A stretch of 64,000 nt of DNA from Hydractinia symbiolongicarpus (Eukaryota > Cnidaria > Hydrozoa > Anthoathecata > Hydractiniidae), in the NCBI RefSeq assembly GCF_029227915.1, contig NC_079878.1, forward strand, positions 20,487,501-20,551,500, in the 5' to 3' direction. A program made the position numbers and the translations under genes. Positions 49,817-64,000 of the stretch are shown here, in pieces. The notes beneath the pieces are model-generated. The model ran no database searches and had not been told where the DNA came from. It worked only from the letters and a program-made list of their open reading frames with translations. Within the stretch, counting starts at the first letter, position 1; the number at the start of each line of letters is the position of its first letter.

Positions 49817-50110
49817 TCACGTGTGTACACGGAACAAAGATGGAGTTCTTTCATTGGTTAGAAATAGACACGACGTCGACCAATGGCTGGTTAAATTTTG
49901 GACAATAACAAAATGAACAACATTTCAATTCATTTCATATTAAAGGATGTTAATATTTTTTTATGATTATTTTTATTCATTTGTATTTCATTTTTTTATT
50001 ATTTTTCTATTTTTTTTTTTTTATTGTAACCTTATATTTTTGTATTTTTTGCAGTGACTTATTTTTTTTTCACAGAATGTGCAAATAAAATTTTTTTTGT
50101 ACTTACAAAG
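49817..50110 (+). terminator. LRP1: LRP1 3'UTR and poly(A) signal
   Basis: After the TGA stop the sequence becomes T-rich. AATAAA is at 50084-50089, followed by a T-rich and GT-containing stretch (ttttttttgtacttacaaagtgtctg) suitable for cleavage. This would give a 3'UTR of about 290 nt. Confidence 0.7.
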
Positions 50111-50778
50111 TGTCTGCAGAATCTTACGTGTTATCAAACTTAAGATAATGTTGTTAACAATGTTGTATTTATTGAGACAAACTTAGTTTCCATTCCTCCA
50201 AATGGATTGACGTATACTTAGTTGGCTGCAGTTGAGTGAAGTCAGTTTGAAAAAGATTAGCCGCTACTCCTAAAAAATTTTGCAAGAAAATTGTCGAATG
50301 TTGCAAAATGGAAAAATATTTTTTCAAAATTTTCTTTTTCGGCTATTTTAAATAATCAAGTGTGCAAGTTTTCTTTTCTCGTTAAAGTTTCTTTTTTTCT
50401 GAAAAATCAATCTGATTAACGGTTCTGAAATTTTTTTGCAGCTTGAAGTTTACGTAAACAATCCACTTTATAAGGCTTGTTCTGGAATTGTTCTTGTTTC
50501 AGACGTCCAGCGACCTTGCTGTTATAAGTTCTTGAAAAGTGTGAAATTGTTTGAAATTTTTCCGAATTTTTCTATAAAATTCTACCTTAAAAAGGATCAA
50601 AAACAAGTCCTAAAGTACTCCTGTAAACATCTGAAATTTACTTCGAAAGTCAACCTTATCATAATGACTCAGTAATAAGAAAATAACTGATTTCTTTTCC
50701 ACCAACCAAACTCACTGTTATTGAAGGATATTTAAATCTTTGGCATGTCCCTACGAACTAATTTTGGCGTGTATTTAT

Positions 50779-51799
50779 GGGTGTGTTTTGAATTAGGAAA
50801 AACTGTCGGACGTATGATCGATACTTTGGATGGTAATAACTTGTGAACTCAAAGAAATTGATCCCAAAAATCTTTTTTATTCTTTCAATATTGAAGGGAA
50901 CTAAATTGTACAACAGTTAAAAATATTGCTCGGTTTGAGAAAATGGCAAATGATGTGCACTATCGGACGACGATAAAACTGACGACAAAAATCTATAGAA
51001 ATAAAAAAAAATTAAATTTTTTATCGAATGTATTGATTTCAGTGTTGAAAATTAAATTGGTTTATAATTTGATGTATGTCAGCTAACAGAATATACCATA
51101 ATTAGAACTTTCAGTAATATTTTTGACTACAGTATTCTTAAAAATTGAGTGAGAGTTATGCTGTCGGACGTACGCTTTTGATGTCGATATATTCACTTCG
51201 ATTTTAAAAGGATTTTTGCCGTTCAAGGTTTAGGCTAAAGGTAAACTTTTCGATTGAATTCAAATTAAATAGATTTTTGACCCTCATTCTTCTTATATTG
51301 GTTATAAAACGGATGCGTACGTCCGACAGTTTTCTGAACAAATCAAGAAATCTAAAAGTTCAACATAGGAAAATAAAAGATACTTTCTGTGAGCTAGACT
51401 TGGCTTTACATAAAAAAAAGCAAAATTCTTCTTTTCTTTTTGGATTAAAAAATATATAAACATGTTTCTACAACGTACGTCCGACAGGTATTAATGAAAA
51501 TTTAACGAACAAAAAAGAAAAAATAGCACTGCAATGACTTCAGATATTGTTAACGTAGGTACAAGAATGTTCTTGGTTGTTAGTTGTGTTGTTTTAATGA
51601 ATCTTCTTAAAAAAAACAGGGCAAAAGTACGTTGAATCAAAAACTGTCGGACGTACGCTTTTTAATTATATCATCGTTTATCCTGAATCGCTGAAAACCG
51701 GAAAATATAATGTCTATAATCTTTAAAAATGAGCTAACTTATCCTTTCATGCGAATTTTATTTTTTGACGTCTGGCGTTACATAATTCAAAACACACCC
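50779..51799. mobile_element. Unclassified fold-back element with repeated CTGTCGGACGTACG motifs
   Basis: A perfect 17-bp inverted repeat, GGGTGTGTTTTGAATTA at 50779-50795 and its complement at 51783-51799, bounds about 1,021 bp. Inside or near it CTGTCGGACGTACG (or one-to-three-base variants) occurs at 50803-50816, 50960-50972 and 51161-51174 on the plus strand, at 51316-51329 and 51474-51487 on the minus strand, and at 51644-51657 on the plus strand. Spacing is about 157, 201, 155, 158 and 170 bp. No transposase frame and no clear target duplication is visible. The motif is GC-rich in a very AT-rich background, which marks it as selected or mobile. Confidence 0.55.
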
Positions 51800-52042
51800 T
51801 TGTTTGAAGCAGTTAAAAAGTTTGCCGGATACTTGAGAGGGGGCAATTGTTGTTATAAGATTTCGCTGATTTTAATATTGTTGCTAAAAAAGCGATCTGA
51901 TTTTAGATTTCCTTTAAAAACCAGATGAAGAAGAAAATGCTATTTTCAAATCAACTTTAGCAAGAATTTACAGACTAGATTTGTTTTGTACCGAGATGAC
52001 AAATTTTAGCTTCTGCGGCCATCTAAATGCCATATTCCTGCG

Positions 52043-52109
52043 TTCTCGTCCCCAGAGCTCTTTGAGATTAAAACCTCCAGTTTATCTCAAAGAGTTCTGG
52101 GGTCGAGAA
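52043..52109. repeat. Inverted repeat with about 29-bp arms
   Basis: TCTCGTCCCCAGAGCTCT followed by TTGAGATTAAA pairs with TTTATCTCAAAGAG followed by TTCTGGGGTCGAGA, with two or three mismatches and a loop of about 10 bases. The arms are flanked by atattcctg on both sides (about 52031 and 52112), a possible 9-bp target duplication. It looks like a tiny fold-back element. Confidence 0.6.
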
Positions 52110-52367
52110 TGATATTCCTGTTTATAATAGTGCTGTTATTTGAAATTTCTAGCTTAAAATATTTTTAACTCTTATTTTAGAAATAAAAAAAGAGAAGCTT
52201 GTGTATTACAAGCTGGTGGACACGAGCATGCTCTTTTTTCACCCATATTTTTCGAATGGGATTCGACAATGTGACGCTGTTCATACCTAGCACGATTTCT
52301 GTCATTTTGGATTTTTATATTTGAGCATTATAAAAAAGTAGGCGAAAAGAGATATTGTTGAAAAGCC

Positions 52368-52427
52368 ATGGCGGCTGAAAGTGATGCAGGAAGTATACAC
52401 GGTCGCCGAAATGGTGTCACGAGTAGT
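52368..52427 (+). CDS. Possible orphan first exon (20 codons)
   Basis: ATG in a favourable context (aaagccATGG) follows a TATAAAA at 52330-52336 and opens MAAESDAGSIHGRRNGVTSS, ending at a donor GTAAGA in phase 0. Base composition is clearly less AT-rich than the surroundings. No coding exon on this strand follows until 60346. The acceptor at 60326-60327 opens the GCKR-like exon in the compatible phase (seven codons to its ATG), so this may be the true first exon of that gene, with the UBE2E gene nested in an 8-kb intron. It may also be a relic of another gene, or chance. Confidence 0.3.
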
Positions 52428-53590
52428 GTAAGACTGCGGTATATTTATTTAAAAAACTTACCCTTCCACATTTTGATAAAAGATTTTGTGTCTCGCACAA
52501 CAGACTTGAATGGCCTCTTGTTTTCAGGTAAAACCTCTGAAGGTGCAATACTAAGAAAATTGCCTAAACTGTTAATTGTTAACTGTTAATAACTGTTAAT
52601 TTTCCTTTATGGTTCCCAGCTCTCTCTCTTACCTGTTGCTTTAACAGCTCTGCACTTGTTGTTCCGCTGAAGCTCGGACAATATAAAGCCTGTTAGAGAT
52701 ACCTCAACTAGACAGCAAATCGAGAATTAAACAAATGCGTAACCACCGCAACTATTAAACAATGGAATTGGAGTCTTTTTTTAATTTTCTCTTTGCACTA
52801 TTGGTTCTTAAATTTACAGATGGTAATCATTCAAATAAAACAGTAACTTTTATCAGGAGCCTTTTCCATTGTGGCCCAAAATTTGTTTCTGTTATGCATG
52901 ATTTGTTTTTACGTTGAAACGTGATAGTTTAAGGCAGAGAAATAGCAAGATACGTTTATTGGTTTCACTTTCATATATGGCCAAAATATTTTTATCAGGT
53001 AGGTATTTCAGGTAGATAATTATCAACAGCAATAACGCTTTAAACACATTAGTCAACTTTTTGGATAGTGTCGAGTAGAAAAGTTTTCTATTGTTTCGCC
53101 TAGCAATGGGTAATCATGGCAACTAACGAAAAAATTCTATGACACCCTTACAATCTAATTTGAGAAGAGGCTACCCCATACAACAGATTCTTCTTTTTCC
53201 CAGGGGCACTAATCAAGGGGGGGTGTGGGGGGGGGGGGGGTGATTAACTTTTATTTTGGAACTACATCTTTTACTTATATTATACTTTTTTTGTTAGCGG
53301 CAATTGCAGGATATGGATATATTGAAACCGTCATACATGCCGTGAAAAAAAAATTTTTTTTACAATATATCTATTTATGTACAAGAGTTATATACATCAC
53401 CGATCGCAAAATCTCCACCGTTATACAACAAAATTTCATAAAACAAAATCCTTTAACATTGTTAACATATTCTGCACTTTATTTTCCAAGAACAAACCAA
53501 GCTGGAACGTTAGCCTATCTATGATTCCGCTTCCACTGTACAATTTTATTTCTTTAAAAACCGTCATTTTTCACATCTTGTGAAATGCTA
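52428..53590. other. Intergenic (or intronic) region with a G-tract and UBE2E poly(A) candidates
   Basis: A run of almost pure G (53215-53240, with one T and one TGT break) is the only strongly G-rich stretch in the window and could form a quadruplex. On the minus strand AATAAA signals at 53545-53550 and 53478-53483 lie 41 and about 108 nt after the UBE2E stop codon. No other feature is supported. Confidence 0.5.
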
Positions 53591-57835
<4,245 letters not shown>

Positions 57836-58433
57836 AGACCGGAATACCAAAACAATAAAACACATGGCAGCAACAACTCTACACCAACAGAGGGGATGAT
57901 AGTATAATCTTCTTTTGTTTAAAGTGGTTGTAGAGCTTAAATATTAAACTCTTGTCCATATGAATTTATTTTTCTAAATATATTCAATTGTAATGCCTAT
58001 GTCCGTTCCGCACTAAAAAATTGTACAGTTTTGCGAATAACTAGCACTTAATGAGCTGAACTTTTTAAACTAAATTTTTACGTGTAGTTTTCCCTTAGTT
58101 TTATATGACGATATTTGCCCTTATTTATATTAAATTAATGTTCTGTTTTCCTAATTGATGATGGTTATGTAAGGTTTCTTGTTGAAAAGAATGTTTCATT
58201 AAAGACACAGAAGAACAAAAGATCTTTCTTTAGTAGAAACGACAATGATGAGAAGTCCCTTTTGTGCTAATCCAATGCCAGTATATCTCTTCACAGTTTA
58301 AGCTGCTAATACGTGAGCCATGATCACAATTTTCACAAATTTTAAAGTTACAAATTTATAAGATATTGACAATTCTCATGAAAATGTTAATAAAATAAAT
58401 ACAATTATAATGCTATTGAGAGTAAAGCTTTTT
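57836..58433. other. Upstream region of UBE2E
   Basis: Holds the 5'UTR and promoter of the minus-strand UBE2E gene. No TATA box at a convincing distance and no gene on the plus strand could be recognised. Confidence 0.4.
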
Positions 58434-58680
58434 GTGGTGCTGTAGCTTAGAGGTTAAACTCTCAAACTTTGTGCCGGAGACTGGGGTTGATTCCCCTTGG
58501 CAGTGATTCAATATGAGCAAGCAATTGTTGCCATAGCCTCAGGTTAATCCAAGTCATGTTAGGGAATATGGGGATGGATGTCCGATGTTGCACAGAGTCA
58601 CCTGGTACAGTGCGGACCCTAATTTGGTCTGCATAGCTCAAAATGAGCATTAAATGCAAGCACATCTGTATCTGTCTCTT
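58434..58680 (+). mobile_element. tRNA-derived SINE (copy 2, longer)
   Basis: Box A-like TAGCTTAGAGG at 58443-58453 and box B-like GGTTGATTCC at 58485-58494 in a tRNA-like head, then the body shared with 168-352 (gattcaatatgagc, aggttaatccaagtcat). It runs on for about 60 bp more than copy 1 (gttgcacagagtcacctgg, gcggaccctaatttgg) and ends in TCTGTATCTGTCTC, close to the TCTA tail of copy 1. It lies directly beside the Penelope-like remnant. Confidence 0.7.
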
Positions 58681-58795
58681 AAAGATACAGACTCTTTTCT
58701 TTCTAAAATACAATTATGGGGGTTAGGCACTAAAATTGTTTTAGTCGGCGTAGTGTGGCGTCATGACCAAATGTTTTATTAACTGCTGAAGGATG

Positions 58796-59253
58796 TTAAA
58801 TGGCAACTCTTTTACCAGTGAGATGTGATACACCCAAATGTTCACATGACCTTACCCTCAACTGCCGTATAGTTTTGGCAACATAAGTGGCATTGCAGTC
58901 ACTGCATGAAAATTTGTAAACTGCACATAAAAGCAAAGACCTGGGAAGTTTATCTTCACCCTGAAAGATGGAAGACAACCTCAAAGAACACTTAAATATC
59001 ACCTGTAATGAACAACAAAGTAACTGTTTATGGAACAGTTTTACTTGCAGTAAAACAGAACCTAAATAAGGCAAGACAATAAAAATCTTTTTCTTAGAAA
59101 TATCAAAACTAGACGAGATAATGGATAGTGTGTGTATTTTATTGATGAGTCTTTTTACACATGTGTCAACAAAACTAACAGGATAATTATTCTTAGATAA
59201 AATATCACTCAGACATTTTATCGCAACATGGACTCTAGAAAAATCAGAGTAGA
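58796..59253 (-). pseudogene. Penelope-like element remnant with GIY-YIG-type C-terminus
   Basis: One minus-strand frame of about 150 codons is open up to a TAA at 58796-58798. It reads ...FIVLPYLGSVLLQVK..., LRLSSIFQGEDKLPRSL, then AVYKFSCSDCNATYVAKTIR and QLRVRSCEHLGVSHLTGKRV. The order LPYLG, then RLSS.F..KD..P.SL, then VYK..C..C.A.Y...T.R.L..R..EH is that of the linker and GIY-YIG endonuclease domain of Penelope-like retroelements. The reverse transcriptase that should precede it is missing, so this is a 5'-truncated copy, as is usual for these elements. Conserved GK in YVGKT is changed to AK here, suggesting loss of function. Confidence 0.7.
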
Positions 59254-60327
59254 TACAAAAACTAAAATAATAAAGAATATACTTAAAGGGAACCCAAGGT
59301 ATAAAATGATGTTAGACTTATATTATACAGCCTAAAAAGTTAGCTAACAAGTCTTTTTAAATTTTTTAAAAAGCTCTTTTCGTTCTCAAGATATTGACAT
59401 TTAAAGAATTTCAGATTTAATTATGCTGCATGAATTATGATGTCATATTTCAAAGTTATTGAATATTTGATTTACAAATAGTAAAAAGAATTTTAATTTT
59501 ATTTATTTAAGAATTTTAATAAGATTAATTCTGCTATTCTACTGAATATTTCTATTTTTGTGTTGGATAAAGGTGCTGTGTTTTGTAAAGCTGATTTTGT
59601 ATTGGGAGTTTTGCACCAAAGTTTGTCACATTGTGTTTATATTTTTAGTCCTATTTTGTAAACCAAAAAAAATTGGGTATCTGATATTATAAAAATATGT
59701 GTGTGAATTCTGAACTATTATACTGGAAGTATCATAGTAGAATGTATATACTTGATTTTTGGTGGCCACCATATGACACCAATGCAACAGGCAAACAATG
59801 GCTGAGAAACGTGCCTTTTTAAGCACACAGATCTTTTTACCATGTTGGGGCATGGGTCACTAATGAATTAATAACAGCCATCAGAGAAAAAGATTTCTTA
59901 AATTAACAAAGAAGTTTCAAGCATAAAAGAATTCAAATGAAAGGACTATAATGAATTTTTGCAGAACTTTAAGAAACGGTTTAATAAAATTTAATAAAAT
60001 AAAACCTAAAACACTCTGTAGTATTCCAGTTTTAAATCTAATTCTAGTACATTGTAATTTTTCATGTAAAAAATGCACAAAGATTTAAGGGACTAAATTT
60101 TGGTAATTAAAAGGTTTTCTGGGAAAGTTTTTATGTATATAGATTAATAAACTAAATTAAATCAAAAATTAAATTAAAATACTAAAGTGAGAATGCACAA
60201 AGACAAACCATTGTTAAATAATATTTGGGAACAGTTTTTTTAAGAATCTCTTTGGGTTAGGGTTTAAGAATTAAAGAATTTTCTCAAAAGAGAAAACTGT
60301 GATGTTAATGTTTAATTCAAATTTTAG
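59254..60327. other. Intergenic or intronic region before the GCKR-like exon
   Basis: AT-rich with no supported gene. A 75-codon minus-strand frame at 59626-59853 has no recognised domain. If the exon at 52368 belongs to the GCKR-like gene, this stretch is intronic. Confidence 0.35.
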
Positions 60328-60345
60328 TCTACAAAGCAAACTGCT

Positions 60346-60787
60346 ATGGACAAACCGTTTACAGAACAATCAAATCATGTTTCTAAAAACATAGACATTT
60401 GTTCTTCCGAAGAGATCTTAGACATTTTCAAAACCGTCGACCTTGGCATGTTTGCAGCAGAAGTGAGTTCATACCCTGGACTGCTAAACGAACTTGTATT
60501 ATCAAAAATGTACACACTGTTTAACAAAATGGTTGAGTTGCAAAACAAACGCAGTGCTGGTAAAAATTGCAAAGTCGTCGTTTCTGGGTGTGGCACTTCA
60601 GGTCGTATTGGTTTTCTGATCAGTACAATTTATGATGAGTTACTTTCAACGCAAGGTATGTTTGACTTCTGCATGGCAGGAGGTGTTGAAGCATTGTTTT
60701 CTTCTGTAGAAGCACCTGAAGATAATCCAGATTATGGTATGCAGGATTTAGTTGGTGTGATAAATGGTCATGAGGCGATATTTATAG
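60346..60787 (+). CDS. GCKR: GCKR/MurQ-family SIS-domain protein, first recognised coding exon (partial)
   Basis: The family comprises glucokinase regulatory protein, which binds fructose phosphates and inhibits glucokinase, and bacterial MurQ, an N-acetylmuramic acid 6-phosphate etherase; both carry SIS sugar-phosphate domains. The exon encodes 147 codons plus one base and ends at a donor GTAAGT (phase 1); the rest is beyond the satellite and the window. Visible family marks: FTEQSN near the start (5-10), SGCGTSGRIGFLIS (80-93, the SIS nucleotide-type loop), AGG (111-113) and VEAPEDN (121-127), the counterpart of the VEGAED-type segment of MurQ. The ATG at 60346 is in frame with sequence open back to an acceptor at 60326-60327, so it may be internal and an upstream exon may exist. 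GCKR is chosen because the host is an animal; MurQ-like is possible. Confidence 0.75.
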
Positions 60788-60971
60788 GTAAGTAATATCT
60801 TTTATATATATTTCGATTTATTGTATCAATTGCTTGGTTGCAGATTTGTTTTTAGATCAATCATTTAACTTAACATTTTCTATCGATTTAGGATAATGGG
60901 TTAAAATATTGATAGTTGAAATAAAGACTAATCTTTATGATAGATTTGTTAACTTAATTTTACAAGAGTCT

Positions 60972-63900
60972 TTGACAACAGCAGTTGTAGTCTTGTGGTG
61001 TATTACGACATCAGTTGTAATCATATGGTGTTTTACTACTGCAGTGGTAGTCTTATGGTGTTGTTTTACGACAGCAGTTGTAGTCTTATGGTGTTTTACG
61101 ACAGCAGTGGTAGTCTTATGGTGTTGTTTTATGACAGCAGTTGTAGTTTTATGGTGTTTTACGACAGCAGTGGTAGTCTTATGGTGTTGTTTTACGACAA
61201 CAGTTGTAGTTTTATGGTAGTTTACGAAAGCAGTGGTAGTCTTATGGTGTTGTTTTACGACAGCAGTTGTAGTCTTATGGTGTTTTAGGACAGCAGTGGT
61301 AGTCTTATGGTGTTTTACGACAGCAGTGGTAGTCTTATGGTGTTGTTTTACGACAACAGTTGTAGTTTTATGGTAGTTTACGAAAGCAGTGGTAGTCTTA
61401 TGGTGTTGTTTCACGACAGCAGTTGTAGTCTTATGGTGTTTTAGGACAGCAGTGGTAGTCTTATGGTGTTGTTTCACGACAGCAATTGTAGTCTTATGGT
61501 GTTTTACGACAACAGTTGTAGTCTTGTGGTGTGTTACGACAGCAGTCGTAGTCTTATGGTGTTGTTTTACGACAACAGTTGTAGTTTTATGGTAGTTTAC
61601 GAAAGCAGTGGTGGTCTTATGGTGTTGTTTTACGACAGCAGTTGTAGTCTGTGGTGTTTTACGACAACAGTTGTAGTCTTGTGGTGTGTTACGACAGCAG
61701 TCGTAGTCTTATGGTGTTTTACGACAGCAGTGGTAGTCTTATGGTGTTGTTTCACGACAGCAATTGTAGTCTTATGGTGTTTTACGACAACAGTTGTAGT
61801 CTTATGGTGTTGTTTTACTACTGCAGTGGTAGTCTTATGGTGTTGTTTTACGACAGCAGTTGTAGTCTTATGGTGTTTTACTACAGCAGTGGTAGTCTTA
61901 TGGTGTTTCTTTATGACAGCAGTTGTAGTCTTATGGTGTTTTACGACAACAGTTGTAGTCTTGTGGTGTGTTACGACAGCAGTCGTAGTCTTATGGTGTT
62001 TTACGACAGCAGTGGTAGTCTTATGGTGTTGTTTCACGACAGCAATTGTAGTCTTATGGTGTTTTACGACAGCAGTGGTAGTTTTATGGTGTTGTTTTAC
62101 GACAGCAGTTGTAGTTTTATGGTATTTTGCGACAGCAGTGGTAGTCTTATGGTGTTGTTTTACGACATCAGTTGTAGTCATATGGTGTTTTACGACAGCA
62201 GTGGTGGTCTTATGGTGTTGTTTTACGACAGCAGTTGTAGTCTGTGGTGTTTTACGACAACAGTTGTAGTCTTGTGGTGTGTTACGACAGCAGTCGTAGT
62301 CTTATGGTGTTTTACGACAGCAGTGGTAGTCTTATGGTGTTGTTTTACGACATCAGTTGTAGTCTGTGGTGTTTTACGACAGCAGTGGTAGTCTTATGGT
62401 GTTGTTTTACGGCAGCAGTTGTAGTCTGTGGTGTTTTACGACAGCAGTTGTAGTCTTATGGTGTTGTTTTATGACAGCAGTTGTAGTTTTATGGTGTTTT
62501 ACGACAGCAGTGGTAGTCTTATGGTGTTGTTTTACGACAACAGTTGTAGTTTTATGGTAGTTTACGAAAGCAGTGGTAGTCTTATGGTGTTGTTTTACGA
62601 CAGCAGTTGTAGTCTTATGGTGTTTTAGGACAGCAGTGGTAGTCTTATGGTGTTGTTTCACGACAGCAATTGTAGTCTTATGGTGTTTTACGACAACAGT
62701 TGTAGTCTTGTGGTGTGTTACGACAGCAGTCGTAGTCTTATGGTGTTGTTTTACGACAACAGTTGTAGTTTTATGGTAGTTTACGAAAGCAGTGGTGGTC
62801 TTATGGTGTTGTTTTACGACAGCAGTTGTAGTCTGTGGTGTTTTACGACAACAGTTGTAGTCTTGTGGTGTGTTACGACAGCAGTCGTAGTCTTATGGTG
62901 TTTTACGACAGCAGTGGTAGTCTTATGGTGTTGTTTCACGACAGCAATTGTAGTCTTATGGTGTTTTACGACAACAGTTGTAGTCTTATGGTGTTGTTTT
63001 ACTACTGCAGTGGTAGTCTTATGGTGTTGTTTTACGACAGCAGTTGTAGTCTTATGGTGTTTTACTACAGCAGTGGTAGTCTTATGGTGTTGTTTTATGA
63101 CAGCAGTTGTAGTCTTATGGTGTTTTACGACAACAGTTGTAGTCTTGTGGTTTGTTACGACAGCAGTCGTAGTCTTATGGTGTTTTACGACAGCAGTGGT
63201 AGTCTTATGGTGTTGTTTCACGACAGCAATTGTAGTCTTATGGTGTTTTACGACAGCAGTGGTAGTTTTATGGTGTTGTTTTACGACAGCAGTTGTAGTT
63301 TTATGGTATTTTGCGACAGCAGTGGTAGTCTTATGGTGTTGTTTTACGACATCAGTTGTAGTCATATGGTGTTTTACGACAGCAGTGGTGGTCTTATGGT
63401 GTTGTTTTACGACAGCAGTTGTAGTCTGTGGTGTTTTACGACAACAGTTGTAGTCTTGTGGTGTGTTACGACAGCAGTCGTAGTCTTATGGTGTTTTACG
63501 ATAGCAGTGGTAGTCTTATGGTGTTGTTTTACGACATCAGTTGTAGTCTGTGGTGTTTTACGACAGCAGTGGTAGTCTTATGGTGTTGTTTTACGGCAGC
63601 AGTTGTAGTCTGTGGTGTTTTACGACAGCAGTTGTAGTCTTATGGTGTTGTTTTATGACAGCAGTTGTAGTTTTATGGTGTTTTACGACAGCAGTGGTAG
63701 TCTTATGGTGTTGTTTTACGACAACAGTTGTAGTTTTATGGTAGTTTACGAAAGCAGTGGTAGTCTTATGGTGTTGTTTTACGACAGCAGTTGTAGTCTT
63801 ATGGTGTTTTCGGACAGCAGTGGTAGTCTTATGGTGTTGTTTCACGACAGCAATTGTAGTCTTATGGTGTTTTACGACAACAGTTGTAGTTTTGTGGTGT

Positions 63901-64000
63901 GTTACGACAGCAGTGGTAGTCTTATGGTGTTGTTTTACGACAACAGTTGTAGTTTTATGGTAGTTTACGAAAGCAGTGGTGGTCTTATGGTGTTGTTTTA
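60972..64000. repeat. Satellite array of 30/33-nt units with an 1184-bp higher-order repeat
   Basis: Units carry the core TACGACAGCAGTGGTAGTC or CAGTTGTAGTC followed by TTATGGTGT, in lengths of 30 and 33 nt that often alternate. From about 61373 the pattern repeats with a period of 1184 bp: corresponding landmarks are at 61389, 62573 and 63757, and at 61463 and 62647. The copies differ at only a few bases, so the higher-order unit was amplified recently. The segment 60972-61372 is a shorter, partly duplicated edge. Because both unit lengths are multiples of three and lack stops, open frames of up to 268 codons appear on both strands; they are by-products. The array runs off the window and lies in the intron after the GCKR-like exon. 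Confidence 0.92.

Noticed and set aside
51710-51928. 72-codon frame at the right edge of the fold-back element
   Set aside because: It crosses the terminal repeat, has no known domain and is not flanked by splice signals.
60935-63963. Open frames of up to 268 codons on both strands (repeats of TTAVVVLWC, HHKTTTAVV and MVFYDSSGSL)
   Set aside because: They arise because the satellite units are 30 and 33 nt long and lack stops. They exist in several frames and both strands of the same array, with no splice or start context.

Overview
The window is eukaryotic genomic DNA: AT-rich, with large intron-split genes, GT-AG junctions (acceptors usually a T-rich run then TTTTAG or TTTCAG), tRNA-derived SINEs, a Penelope-like retroelement remnant, several terminal-inverted-repeat (TIR) elements and a long satellite. 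Gene content (an LRP1-type receptor, a UBE2E-type ubiquitin-conjugating enzyme, a glucokinase-regulator/MurQ-family protein) and intron style suggest an early-branching animal, most likely a cnidarian. That assignment is inference.

Layout. 1-4637: repeat-rich intergenic DNA with a SINE, a LINE reverse-transcriptase scrap and an exact 258-bp tandem duplication. 4638-49816 (+): one giant gene that I could splice through 61 exons in one continuous frame (13,749 nt, 4,582 aa). It has a signal peptide, LDL-receptor class A clusters of 6, 8, 10 and 11 repeats, eight YWTD beta-propellers arranged 2+4+1+1, an EGF tail, one membrane helix and a 91-residue cytoplasmic tail with NPTY. This is LRP1/megalin architecture; an RVKR furin-type site in the last propeller and a five-to-six-EGF tail point to LRP1. 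Its introns hold MITE-like elements, minisatellites and a decayed EGF exon. 49817-53590: 3'UTR, then an unexplained fold-back element carrying a repeated CTGTCGGACGTACG motif, and a possible orphan first exon. 53591-57835 (-): six exons of a UBE2E-class E2 (181 aa), with an 807-bp TIR element in its last intron. 57836-60345: a Penelope-like remnant and a second SINE. 60346-60787 (+): first recognised coding exon of a GCKR/MurQ-family protein, whose downstream intron enters a satellite (about 60972 to the window end) built of 30/33-nt units in an 1184-bp higher-order repeat.

The three genes have unrelated jobs (endocytosis, ubiquitin transfer, sugar-phosphate sensing); nothing suggests joint regulation. 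I found no CRISPR array, functional tRNA, rRNA or prokaryotic-type system. The least explained parts are the 50.8-51.8 kb fold-back element, the TIR families and the higher-order satellite.
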